A DNA stretch of 64,000 nucleotides from Azospirillum sp. (GTDB lineage Bacteria > Pseudomonadota > Alphaproteobacteria > Azospirillales > Azospirillaceae): NCBI GenBank assembly GCA_016124535.1, contig WGNK01000047.1:22460-86459 (forward strand), read 5' to 3'. The position numbers and the translations under genes are program-made. The notes beneath the pieces were generated by a model. That model was not told where the DNA came from and did no database searches. It saw only the letters and a list, made by a program, of their open reading frames with translations. Positions 55,238 through 63,595 of the stretch are shown piece after piece (position 1 is the first letter of the stretch; every line of letters begins with the position of its first letter).

Positions 55238-56632
55238 CTATTGATTGGGGATCAGCGCTTCGGCATTCATGCCGAAGCCGCGCGGGTCACTGGCGACCGT
55301 GCAGGTCTTGTCGCCGGTCATCCGGCTGGTCCGGCAGACCAGAAGGTTGACCCGTCCCAGCGCCGACACCGCCTGCGGATGACCGCCCGCAGGGACAAGC
55401 GCCGCGGCGGCGGCCGGATCCAGGGTCGGCTCGGCGACAACGCCGCCGCCGGGACCCAGCGCCACCCGCCCGGCCGCGACCGCCTCGCCGGCGTCGCGCT
55501 CGCGTTCCAGGGCGTGGTAGGTTGCGGCGATCACCGCCGCCAGCGCAGCGCCCTTGCCTTCTTCGCCATAGCCGATTGCCGCGCCGGACGCCGCCAGGCT
55601 GGTGGTGTGAACCGCCGAATTGACCGCCAGGACCGGGCCGCCGATGCTGGCCTCGCCGCTGCCGTCGGCCGCAAACAGGCCGGTGCCCGGCACCATCCGG
55701 CCGCTGCCGAACAGGTCGCCGAGCGAGAAGGTGCAGGCCACCGCCTGCTCGAAGGGATCCACTGCGATCAATCCGGCGGCCGCCGAAGCCGGGCCGCTCT
55801 GGGCGCGCGCCTTCAACGCCGCGATCAGATGAGCCGCCCATGCGTCATCCCTGCCGTCCTTGAGCGTCTGCCAGGTCGCGGCCGGGTCGACCGCCGACAG
55901 GGCCAGAACCGGAAAATGCAGGTCGTCGCGGCCGAGCGCGATCGACACCGTCGCCAGATCCCGGGCGAAATAGCCGCGCAGTTCGGCGGTGGTCAGGCCG
56001 AGACCGGACTCCAGCAGCGGCGCCAACGGCCCGCTGTAAACCGCACCGGCGTCGCCGTCGCGCAGCGCGGCGACGAAGCTGGCGAGTTCGGGCTGGACCA
56101 GCCGGTCACCCTCGCCCAGCGGACGGCCGTCGGCCGCAAAAAACAGGCGCCGCGCCGCCGGGTCGGCCGCCAGGCGCGCCGCAACACCCGGAGCCGCAAG
56201 GTCACGGGCGAAGGCGCGGGACACCGGGACGCCGCCACGGGCCAGGGTTTCGGCGTAGGTCACCAGGCGCTCCCAACGCAACCGGCCGCCGCTGGCCTGC
56301 AGTGCAAACAGCCCGCGCGCCAAACCCGGCACCAGCGGCCGCCCTGGCGCGCCGGGACGGGCCAGGAAATCGAGGGTGGTGACCCGTTTGGTTTTGGGGT
56401 CATGGATCAGGCAGACGCCGCCGCCGCCGTAGCCGACCCGCGAGGGCAGAGTCGCCGCCATCACCGTGCCCATCGCGGTCGCCGCGTCGATGGCGTTGCC
56501 ACCGCTTGCCATGACCGCGCGACCGATCAGCGCCGCGCGCGGCTCGTCGGCGGCCACCCAACCGCTGGCGGTCGGCTTGTAATCCTTGGTCACGCAGCCG
56601 GCGAGGAGTATCACGGCACTCGCAATCGGCAC
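55238..56632 (-). CDS. Gamma-glutamyltransferase-like lipoprotein lacking the catalytic threonine
   Basis: About 464 residues from GTG 56632, the only in-frame start close to the lipobox (VILLAGC); the signal sequence would be short, so the true start is uncertain. GGT-family segments are present: GGNAIDAATAMGTVMAATLP, GYGGGGVCLIHD, VPGLARGLFALQ and ACTFSLGDLFGSGRMVPGTG. At the self-cleavage site, where GGT enzymes have TTH-x-SVVD and the first Thr is the nucleophile, this protein reads AAGLIAVD. It should not mature or hydrolyse glutathione. It may be a binding or structural pseudoenzyme (inference). Divergent from the M48 protease gene. Confidence 0.8.
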   Translation of the reverse strand: MPIASAVILLAGCVTKDYKPTASGWVAADEPRAALIGRAVMASGGNAIDAATAMGTVMAATLPSRVGYGGGGVCLIHDPKTKRVTTLDFLARPGAPGRPLVPGLARGLFALQASGGRLRWERLVTYAETLARGGVPVSRAFARDLAAPGVAARLAADPAARRLFFAADGRPLGEGDRLVQPELASFVAALRDGDAGAVYSGPLAPLLESGLGLTTAELRGYFARDLATVSIALGRDDLHFPVLALSAVDPAATWQTLKDGRDDAWAAHLIAALKARAQSGPASAAAGLIAVDPFEQAVACTFSLGDLFGSGRMVPGTGLFAADGSGEASIGGPVLAVNSAVHTTSLAASGAAIGYGEEGKGAALAAVIAATYHALERERDAGEAVAAGRVALGPGGGVVAEPTLDPAAAAALVPAGGHPQAVSALGRVNLLVCRTSRMTGDKTCTVASDPRGFGMNAEALIPNQ

Positions 56633-56705
56633 CCAGCGACGCCAGATGAACTGGGGCGCGTGCCAGGGCCGAACGGCCGGGAGACGGCGGCGGGAGGGGA
56701 ATGTC

Positions 56706-58070
56706 GTGATCAAGGCCTTGGCTCTTCGCTTCGGGTTCGGAATGGTCGCCGCGGCGATGGTGTTGACGCTGGCGATGCCGGCTTGGGCGCAGCAGGGTCG
56801 CCGAGCTTCCCTCGACTTCATCCGCGACGCCGAAATCGAACATATCATCCGGACTTTCTCGCGGCCAATCTTCGACGCGGCCGGGATCGACGCCGACGCC
56901 GTCACCTTCGCCCTGGTCAAGGACCGCGCGGTCAACGCCTTCGTCGCCGGCGGCATGAATATCTTCCTCTACACCGGGCTGCTCCAGCAGGTCGAGGAGC
57001 CGAGCCAGCTGATCGGCGTGATCGCCCACGAAACCGGCCACATCGCCGGCGGCCACCTGGTCCGCGGCCGCGAAGCGATGGAAAACGCCTCGACCGAAGC
57101 AATCCTGTCGCTGCTGCTCGGCCTGGGCGCTGCGGCGGTGTCCGGCAATGCCGGCGCCGGGATGGCGACCATCTTCGGCGGCCAGGAACTGGCGCGGCGC
57201 AGCTTCCTGGCGTTCAGCAGGACCCAGGAAGCCTCTGCCGACCAGGCCGGCATGAGCTTTCTCGACCGCGCCGGCATCTCGGTGCGCGGCATGCTGCGCT
57301 TCTTCGAAATCTTGTCGTCGCAGGAGCTGCTGCCCCAGGACAGCCAGATCGAATATGTCCGCACCCACCCTTTGACCCGTGACCGCATCGACTCGGTCCG
57401 TTCCCATCTCGAACATTCGCGGTTTGCCGACCGGCCGCTGCCGGCGGGCTGGGACGACCTGTTCCAGCGCATGAAGGCCAAGCTTGAGGGCTTCATCCAG
57501 CCGGTGGTGGCACTCCGCCATTATCGCGAATCCGACCCGTCGATCGCCGCGCGGTATGGCCGGGCGGTGGCGCTTTACCAGCGCGGCGACCTGCAGGCGG
57601 CCTTGCCGATGATCGACCGCCTGATCGAGGCCGAACCGAAGAACCCGTTTTTCCTCGAACTCAAGGGTCAGGTGCTGATGGAAAACGGCCGGGTCAAGGA
57701 GTCGTTGGCGCCCTATCGGCGCTCGGTCGAGTTGCTGCCCGAATCCGGACTGCTGCGGGCGGCTTTGGCCCAGGCATTACTCGAAGGCAATGATCCCAAG
57801 GTGATCGACGAGGCTTTGGCCAATCTGCGCGCAGCCCAGGTCCAGGAGGGTCACACCCCGTTCGTGTGGCGGCTGATGGCGACCGCCTGGGGGCGCAAGA
57901 ACAACCCGGGCATGATCGCCTATTCCCTGGCCGAGGAAGCGCTGGCGCGCAACGACAAGGGCATGGCCCGCGGCCAGGCCGAACGGGCGGAAAAGCTGTT
58001 GCCGGTCGGCTCCCCGGCCTGGCTGCGCGCCCAGGACATTCGCGGCGTGGTCGGCGCCGCGACCAATTGA
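56706..58070 (+). CDS. BepA-like periplasmic M48 metalloprotease with TPR repeats
   Basis: A 454-residue exported protease. The signal peptide (ALRFGFGMVAAAMVLTLAMPA) is cut near AWAQ. The zinc site HETGH (108-112) lies in IGVIAHETGHIAGGHL, with the third ligand Glu in RTQEASADQAG. The C-terminal half is TPR-like (ALYQRGDLQAALPMIDRLIE, LPESGLLRAALAQALLEG). This is the BepA/YfgC layout, which assists or clears outer-membrane proteins. GTG 56706 is supported by GGGAGGGGA a few bases upstream. Confidence 0.93.
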   Translation: MIKALALRFGFGMVAAAMVLTLAMPAWAQQGRRASLDFIRDAEIEHIIRTFSRPIFDAAGIDADAVTFALVKDRAVNAFVAGGMNIFLYTGLLQQVEEPSQLIGVIAHETGHIAGGHLVRGREAMENASTEAILSLLLGLGAAAVSGNAGAGMATIFGGQELARRSFLAFSRTQEASADQAGMSFLDRAGISVRGMLRFFEILSSQELLPQDSQIEYVRTHPLTRDRIDSVRSHLEHSRFADRPLPAGWDDLFQRMKAKLEGFIQPVVALRHYRESDPSIAARYGRAVALYQRGDLQAALPMIDRLIEAEPKNPFFLELKGQVLMENGRVKESLAPYRRSVELLPESGLLRAALAQALLEGNDPKVIDEALANLRAAQVQEGHTPFVWRLMATAWGRKNNPGMIAYSLAEEALARNDKGMARGQAERAEKLLPVGSPAWLRAQDIRGVVGAATN

Positions 58071-58081
58071 GGAGCTTGCCC

Positions 58082-58573
58082 GTGACCACTGGCGCAGGCC
58101 CCGCCATCTCGATTGCCGAGTTCCAGGAGATCATGCGCGACGGCGTGCCGCTGGTGGCGTCGTTCGGCGTCGAGGTCGAGGCGATCGGCGTCGGCACCAT
58201 CCGCTTGCGCATGCCGTGCCGGGACCTGTTCGTCCGCCCCGGCGGAACCGTGGTTGGCCCGGCGATGTTCGCGCTCGCCGATGTCGCGCTTTACGGCGTC
58301 GTGCTCAGCCTGATCGGCCGGGTCGAGCTGGCGGTAACCACCAGCATGACGATCAACTTTCTGCGCCGGCCGGCGCTCAAACCGGTGATCGCCGAGGCGC
58401 GGATCATCAAGCTTGGCCAGCGCCTGGCCTACGGCGAGATCACGCTTTATTCGGAAGGCGAGGCGGATCCGGTCGCCCATGTCACCGGCACCTATTCGAT
58501 TCCGCCGCACCGGCCGGTCGAAATCGACAGCCCGCGCTATCAGATCGCTCCGGCCGCCGATAAGGTATCCTGA
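58082..58573 (+). CDS. PaaI-family hot-dog thioesterase
   Basis: A 163-residue predicted acyl-CoA thioesterase. It has the hot-dog core FVRPGGTVVGPAMFALADVA, LAVTTSMTINFLRRPALKPV and HVTGTYSIPP. The start is GTG 58082, with GGAG seven bases upstream. It lies eleven bases after the protease gene and so is probably co-transcribed. The substrate is unknown. Confidence 0.85.
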   Translation: MTTGAGPAISIAEFQEIMRDGVPLVASFGVEVEAIGVGTIRLRMPCRDLFVRPGGTVVGPAMFALADVALYGVVLSLIGRVELAVTTSMTINFLRRPALKPVIAEARIIKLGQRLAYGEITLYSEGEADPVAHVTGTYSIPPHRPVEIDSPRYQIAPAADKVS

Positions 58574-58681
58574 TACCCCGTCCGTAACATTCTGACCAAT
58601 AGAGCGTTTTCCGGTTGACTGGCGCCCGTGCCGTGCCCTAGAAAGCGGCCTCTTTCGCTGCAGTTTCCAGAGTTCGCCCCC

Positions 58682-59146
58682 ATGAAGACCCTTTCGCTCA
58701 AGCCTTCGGAAATCGACAAGAAGTGGATCGTGGTCGATGCCAACGGCGTCGTCCTGGGTCGGCTCGCCTGTGTGATCGCGACAATCCTGCGCGGCAAGCA
58801 CAAGCCGACCTACACGCCGCATATGGACTGCGGCGACAACGTCATCGTGATCAATGCCGCCAAGGTCCATCTGACCGGGCGCAAGCGCGCGAATGACATG
58901 TTCTATTGGCACACCGGCTATCCCGGCGGGATCAAGGAACGGTCGAAGGGCCAGATCCTCGACGGCCGGTTTCCCGAGCGGGTGCTGGTCAAGGCGGTCG
59001 AACGCATGGTCCCGCGCGGCCCGCTCGGCCGGCAGCAGATGACCAATCTGCGGGTCTATGGCGGGTCCGAGCATCCCCACGCCGCGCAGCAGCCCGAGGT
59101 CGTCGACATCGCGGCGCGCAACCCCAAGAACAAGCGGAATGCCTGA
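58682..59146 (+). CDS. rplM: Ribosomal protein L13
   Basis: A 154-residue large-subunit protein. It shows KKWIVVDANGVVLGRLA, LRGKHKPTYTPHMDCGDNVI, LTGRKRANDMFYWHTGYPGG and the end NPKNKRNA. It is paired with rpsI seven bases downstream, the standard order. The start is ATG 58682. Confidence 0.98.
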   Translation: MKTLSLKPSEIDKKWIVVDANGVVLGRLACVIATILRGKHKPTYTPHMDCGDNVIVINAAKVHLTGRKRANDMFYWHTGYPGGIKERSKGQILDGRFPERVLVKAVERMVPRGPLGRQQMTNLRVYGGSEHPHAAQQPEVVDIAARNPKNKRNA

Positions 59147-59153
59147 GGGTCCC

Positions 59154-59645
59154 ATGACGAGCACGACACAAGTCCTGACCAGTCTCAAGGACCTCGCCGG
59201 CGGCAGCGAAGCGGCCCCGGTTTCCGAGATCGACCTGCCCGAGCCCAAGCTCGACGCCCAGGGCCGCGCCTATGCCACCGGCAAGCGCAAGAATGCCGTG
59301 GCACGGGTCTGGCTGAAGCGCGGCAATGGCAAGATCACGATCAACGATCGCGACTCGCTGGTCTATTTCGCCCGGCCGGTTCTGCGCATGATCATCGGCC
59401 AGCCCTTCCTGCTGACCGATCGCGCCAGTCAATACGATGTCGTCGCCACGGTGACCGGCGGCGGGCTGTCGGGCCAGGCCGGCGCCCTGCGTCATGGCAT
59501 TTCCAAGGCGCTGACCTATTACGAGCCGCCGCTGCGGGCGCCGCTCAAGGCCGCCGGGTTCCTGACTCGCGACAGCCGCGTCGTCGAGCGCAAGAAGTAC
59601 GGCAAGGCCAAGGCACGCCGCAGCTTCCAGTTCTCGAAGCGCTAA
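59154..59645 (+). CDS. rpsI: Ribosomal protein S9
   Basis: A 163-residue small-subunit protein with an N-terminal extension of about 35 residues, usual in alphaproteobacteria. It has AYATGKRKNAVARVWLKRG, TVTGGGLSGQAGALRHGISK and the conserved end KAKARRSFQFSKR that reaches the P-site tRNA. It is followed by a strong terminator. Confidence 0.98.
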   Translation: MTSTTQVLTSLKDLAGGSEAAPVSEIDLPEPKLDAQGRAYATGKRKNAVARVWLKRGNGKITINDRDSLVYFARPVLRMIIGQPFLLTDRASQYDVVATVTGGGLSGQAGALRHGISKALTYYEPPLRAPLKAAGFLTRDSRVVERKKYGKAKARRSFQFSKR

Positions 59646-59655
59646 GCAAAAAAGG

Positions 59656-59684
59656 ACAAAGGGGGACCAGAGGTCCCCCTTTGT
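59656..59684 (+). terminator. Intrinsic terminator after rpsI
   Basis: A perfect 13-bp stem (ACAAAGGGGGACC with GGTCCCCCTTTGT) and a three-base AGA loop, ten bases after the rpsI stop. Confidence 0.85.
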
Positions 59685-59698
59685 ATCGCCCAATTTAC

Positions 59699-59750
59699 GG
59701 GTTCCAAGGGCCTGCGGCCTTTGGCAGGGGTCCGGGGGCAGCGCCCCTGG
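59699..59750 (+). repeat. REP-like intergenic repeat, copy B
   Basis: Begins GGGTTCCAAGGGCC, ends with the hairpin-forming GGGGGCAGCGCCCCTGG, and matches copy A at 35291. It abuts the argC start and may supply part of its leader. Confidence 0.7.
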
Positions 59751-59753
59751 AAA

Positions 59754-60812
59754 ATGGCTATGGTCAATTCGACGACGAAAGTCCGGATCGGCATCCTGGG
59801 CGCCAGCGGCTATACCGGTGCCGAATTGCTGCGCCTGCTCGCCCGTCATCCGGCGGCGGAAATCCGCACCCTCACCGCCGAGCGCCAGGCCGGCCGGCCG
59901 ATGGCGGAGATTTTCCCCCATCTGCGGTCGCTGAACCTGCCGACCCCGATCAAAATCGAGGATGTTCATTGGGACGGACTCGATTTCGTGTTCTGCGCCC
60001 TGCCCCACGGCACCACCCAGGAGGTCATCGCCAGCCTGCCCCACGGGCTGAAGGTGGTCGATCTGTCGGCCGATTTCCGTCTCGCGGATCCCGCGGTTTA
60101 TGCCGAATGGTACGGCCACGAGCACCGGGCGCAAGCGCTGCAGCACGAGGCGGTCTATGGCCTGACCGAGCTTAACCGCGGCGGCGTGCGCAAGGCGCGC
60201 CTGGTCGCCAATCCCGGCTGCTATCCGACCGCGGCCTTGCTGCCGCTGTTGCCGCTGCTGCTCGACGGGCTGATCGAACCCGGCGGCATCATCATCGATG
60301 CTTTGTCCGGAGTCTCGGGCGCCGGGCGTGACGCCAAGCAGCAGAACCTGTTTTGCGAAGTCGGCGAGGGCTGCAGCGCCTACGGCGTCGGCCGCCACCG
60401 CCACATGCCCGAACTGGAGCAGGAGCTGCGACTTGCCGCGGGGCGGCCGGTGGTGATCTCCTTTACCCCCCACCTGATCCCGATGAGCCGCGGCGAGTTG
60501 GTCACGACGTATGTCACTCTGAGCGACGAGACCACCGCCGACGATTTGCGCGCCGCCCTGGCGCAACGCTACGACGCCGAGCCCTTCGTCCATGTCGTGC
60601 CGGCCGGGGTGGCCCCGGCGACCCAGCATGTCCGCGGCTCCAATTCCTGCATGATCGGCGTGTTTCCCGACCGCCGGCCACGCTCGGCGATCGTGATCTC
60701 GTCCATCGACAACCTGGTCAAGGGCGCGTCCGGCCAGGCGATTCAGAATATGAATGTGATGCTGGGCCTGATCGAGACCCTGGGTCTCGAGCAGGCGCCG
60801 CTGTTCCCGTAA
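59754..60812 (+). CDS. argC: N-acetyl-gamma-glutamyl-phosphate reductase
   Basis: A 352-residue NADPH-dependent enzyme of arginine synthesis. It has GILGASGYTGAELLRLLARH, the catalytic Cys in LVANPGCYPTAALLPL, SGVSGAGRDAKQQNLF and HRHMPELEQEL. The start is ATG 59754 or 59760 (MVNSTTKVRIG); neither has a strong ribosome site, because the repeat element ends directly in front. Confidence 0.97.
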   Translation: MAMVNSTTKVRIGILGASGYTGAELLRLLARHPAAEIRTLTAERQAGRPMAEIFPHLRSLNLPTPIKIEDVHWDGLDFVFCALPHGTTQEVIASLPHGLKVVDLSADFRLADPAVYAEWYGHEHRAQALQHEAVYGLTELNRGGVRKARLVANPGCYPTAALLPLLPLLLDGLIEPGGIIIDALSGVSGAGRDAKQQNLFCEVGEGCSAYGVGRHRHMPELEQELRLAAGRPVVISFTPHLIPMSRGELVTTYVTLSDETTADDLRAALAQRYDAEPFVHVVPAGVAPATQHVRGSNSCMIGVFPDRRPRSAIVISSIDNLVKGASGQAIQNMNVMLGLIETLGLEQAPLFP

Positions 60813-60857
60813 CCCCGGCGGCGCGGTCGCAAGACCGGCGCCGGAATGGCCGGTCAC

Positions 60858-60891
60858 GGGCCGCCTGGCGTCTCACTCGACCAGGCGGCCC
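60858..60891. terminator. Hairpin between argC and the HIG1-like gene
   Basis: A perfect 11-bp stem (GGGCCGCCTGG with CCAGGCGGCCC) and a 12-base loop between convergent genes; it may serve both strands. Confidence 0.6.
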
Positions 60892-60927
60892 GATTGGTCT
60901 GAGCCGGGCCGGAACGCGGCGGCCGGC

Positions 60928-61125
60928 TCAGGAATGGGTGGTCAGCGCCGACAGGGTGAACAGCGCAATCGCCACGCCCTGCAGCGAGACCCGCAAGCAC
61001 ATCAGCTTGTTGGCGTATTTCGCGTTGAATTCGCCACCGCGGACCATCGAGACGATCCCGACCACCAGCGTCCCCAGAACCGCCAACATGGCGAGAATCA
61101 TCAAAACGACGAAGATATTGGGCAT
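60928..61125 (-). CDS. HIG1-like twin-transmembrane protein
   Basis: A 65-residue protein with two membrane segments (FVVLMILAMLAVLGTLVVGI and LQGVAIALFTLSALT) joined by a basic loop NAKYANKLMCLRVSLQG. The NKLM-x-RV pattern is typical of alphaproteobacterial HIG1-type proteins, related to factors that bind respiratory supercomplexes. AGGAC precedes the ATG. It follows the cco genes on the same strand after a 225-base AT-rich gap, suggesting its own promoter. Confidence 0.75.
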   Translation of the reverse strand: MPNIFVVLMILAMLAVLGTLVVGIVSMVRGGEFNAKYANKLMCLRVSLQGVAIALFTLSALTTHS

Positions 61126-61350
61126 GTCTTTGTCCTTTCAGCGGCCGGCGAGCGGGGCTCCGGCCCGCTCCAATAAATGAATTTACACTATATTCAGAAA
61201 GTAAAATCAAATTAAGAGATTTTCATTACCTTAATATAGCCCGATATTATTCAGGATAGCGCCAAATTTTGGCCAATAGCCCCCAGATGTCCGGAACAAT
61301 ATTCTGACAAATAGTTTACTAAACCAGCCTAAATCATACGGACCCGACGA

Positions 61351-61506
61351 TTACCGGGGCGGCGCGTCGTCGTCATCGAACAGGATACGACAGGCCGCAC
61401 CGTCGAGATCGTCGAACTGACCCGACCTGAACGCCCACAACAGCACGACCAGCCCGGTCAGGCTGATCGACAGCGCGGCCCCAATCAGGGGCAATACTTC
61501 GCTCAT
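61351..61506 (-). CDS. ccoS: cbb3-type oxidase assembly protein CcoS
   Basis: A 51-residue single-span protein: SEVLPLIGAALSISLTGLVV, LLWAFRSGQFDDLDG and an acidic end FDDDDAPPR. The RSGQFDDLDG stretch is the family signature. CcoS is needed for cofactor loading of the cbb3 oxidase. It starts 41 bases after the ccoH stop; the usual ccoI gene between them is absent. Confidence 0.9.
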   Translation of the reverse strand: MSEVLPLIGAALSISLTGLVVLLWAFRSGQFDDLDGAACRILFDDDDAPPR

Positions 61507-61547
61507 CCGCTCCCCCTCCCCCAGGCTGGTCCCACCAGCAGTGCTGC

Positions 61548-62072
61548 TCAGCCTTTGGCCCAGACCCGCCGCACCGCCTGCCAGTCGGCACCGGCCCCCC
61601 GCGCGACGATGCGCAGATCCCAGATACCGGCCAGCGGCAGTTGCACCGGCGCGGCATAGCGGCCGTCGGCACGCTCGATCAGAGTTACCGTGACGTCCTG
61701 ACCACCGACGGTCGGACGAATAAACCGGCCGGTGACCACGGCACCGTGGATCGGGTGGCCGTCGCGATCGGCCAGGTTGGCAGTGACCTCGCCGCCCAAA
61801 GCACCGACCGGCACGAAGTCGAACCCGACCCGCCAGGCCCGTTGCACCTGGGCGTGGGCCCCGGCCAGTGCCCGGTCATTGGCGTTGCCCTCGTCATAGG
61901 CGTGCTGGGTGGTCAGTCCGGTCCAGGTCGATAGCGCGAAATGGATCATCACGCCGTTGACCGCGACCACCAGCGCCAGACTGGCGGCGTAGAGCCAGGG
62001 GATATACCAGCCGGCAACCCTGGCCGGCCGTGGCGTCGCCGAAGGATTTCCCCAAGAGATCGTGAACGACAT
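61548..62072 (-). CDS. ccoH: cbb3-type oxidase assembly protein CcoH/FixH
   Basis: A 174-residue protein with one N-terminal membrane helix (WYIPWLYAASLALVVAVNGV) and a periplasmic beta-sandwich domain (TANLADRDGHPIHGAVVTGR, GIWDLRIVARG). Y-DEGNANDRALA is the FixH juxtamembrane pattern. It lies 35 bases after ccoG. Confidence 0.92.
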   Translation of the reverse strand: MSFTISWGNPSATPRPARVAGWYIPWLYAASLALVVAVNGVMIHFALSTWTGLTTQHAYDEGNANDRALAGAHAQVQRAWRVGFDFVPVGALGGEVTANLADRDGHPIHGAVVTGRFIRPTVGGQDVTVTLIERADGRYAAPVQLPLAGIWDLRIVARGAGADWQAVRRVWAKG

Positions 62073-62107
62073 GACTTTGCCCTTCCTCGGACAGCAGGTG
62101 TTTCGGC

Positions 62108-63595
62108 TCAGCCTTCCGGCCCCATGAACACAGAGTCGTAGACCGCGGTTTCGCCGCCGCGGGTCGCGGCCAGGTGAAAGTCGAGCGGTGTCGCGGCGCC
62201 GCGCAGGGTCAGCCGCGGCGCCTGAACCAGCACGCGATAACTGGTCACGGTGTCCGGCGCGGCCGACAGATCGACCACGGTGCGGCTGCCGCCGTCCTGC
62301 CCCGCGACCGCCAGGGTCGCCTCGGGCAGGCCGTCGACCGCCAGGGTGTATTTGCGGATCTGCCGGGTCATGTTGGAGATTTTGATCGTATAGCCGTTGC
62401 GGATGTCGCCATTGGCCAGGGTGACGAACATCGGCGCGCGGTCACGCTGGACGCTGACTTCGAGATGGGGCTGGAACAGCAGCCCGATCACGATCAGCGC
62501 CGCGGTCGCTGCGATCAGAGCGCCATAGGCCACCGTGCGCGGCCGCCACAGGCGAAACCTCGAGGCCGGCTGGCCGGCGGCCTGTGCCGTCTGATTGCGT
62601 TCGGTGTCGAAGGCGATCAGGTTGCCGGGCCGGCCGATCCTGGACATCACGCTGTTGCAGCCATCGACGCACAAGCCGCAGCTGATGCAGCCCATCTGGA
62701 TGCCCTGGCGAATATCGATGCCGGTCGGGCAGACCTGGTGGCAGACGCCGCAATCGATGCAGTCGCCGCCGCCCGCGGCCTTGCGTTCCGACCAGCTCTG
62801 CCGCTTGTCGAGCCGCCGCCGGCCCTCGCCCCGCCAGGCCTGAAAGGTAACGACCAGGCTGTCCTCGTCCTGCAGCGAGGCCTGGAAGCGCGGCCAAGGA
62901 CAGGCATAAAGACAGAACTGTTCGCGCGCGATGCCGCCCAGCAAATAGGTGGTGCCGCTGAACAAAGCGATGAAGAACATCGTGGTCTGGGGCACCTGCA
63001 GCGACATCACGTCTTGGAAGAAGGTGGGGGCGTCGTAGAAATAGAGCACCCAGGCGCCGCCGGTGGTCAGACTGATCGCCAACCAGGCACTGTGCTTGGC
63101 CACCCGGCGTCCCAGCTTGCGCGCCGACCAGGGTGCTGCATCCAACCGGATGCGCTCGCCGCGATCACCCTCGATCCGGCGCTCGACCCACTGAAACAGG
63201 TCGGTCCACAAGGTCTGTGGGCAGGCGAAACCACACCACACCCGGCCAAACAGCGTAGTGGCCAGGAACAGGGCCAGTGCGGCCAGGATGAGCGCCCCGG
63301 TGAGATAATAGATCTGCTGCGGCCACAATTCGATAAAGAAGAAATAGAACCGCTCGGTGGCGAAATCGACCAGCACCGCCTGGTCCGGTGCACCCATCCC
63401 GCGATCCCAGCGCAGCCAAGGCAGAATGTAATAGGCCGCCATCAAAGCGACCAAAATCGCCCATTTTAGCGAGCGGTACTGTCCAGAGACAGTCTTTGGA
63501 TGAATTTTCTGGTGGTCAGCCCATAAAGAGCCGGGGGCAGTAGCCGATGAGGACCCGACAAGCGCGATATCACGTCTGGAAACAAGCGAATTCAT
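62108..63595 (-). CDS. ccoG: cbb3 oxidase accessory iron-sulfur protein CcoG/FixG
   Basis: A 495-residue membrane protein that reduces copper for cbb3 oxidase assembly in studied species. It has about five membrane segments with WCGFACPQTLWTDLFQWVER, then two 4Fe-4S motifs: CIDCGVCHQVCPTGID and CISCGLCVDGCNSVM, and a C-terminal Ig-like periplasmic domain (VTLANGDIRNGYTIKISN). It is the first gene of the cco assembly set here; the oxidase genes ccoNOQP are not in the window. Confidence 0.95.
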   Translation of the reverse strand: MNSLVSRRDIALVGSSSATAPGSLWADHQKIHPKTVSGQYRSLKWAILVALMAAYYILPWLRWDRGMGAPDQAVLVDFATERFYFFFIELWPQQIYYLTGALILAALALFLATTLFGRVWCGFACPQTLWTDLFQWVERRIEGDRGERIRLDAAPWSARKLGRRVAKHSAWLAISLTTGGAWVLYFYDAPTFFQDVMSLQVPQTTMFFIALFSGTTYLLGGIAREQFCLYACPWPRFQASLQDEDSLVVTFQAWRGEGRRRLDKRQSWSERKAAGGGDCIDCGVCHQVCPTGIDIRQGIQMGCISCGLCVDGCNSVMSRIGRPGNLIAFDTERNQTAQAAGQPASRFRLWRPRTVAYGALIAATAALIVIGLLFQPHLEVSVQRDRAPMFVTLANGDIRNGYTIKISNMTRQIRKYTLAVDGLPEATLAVAGQDGGSRTVVDLSAAPDTVTSYRVLVQAPRLTLRGAATPLDFHLAATRGGETAVYDSVFMGPEG

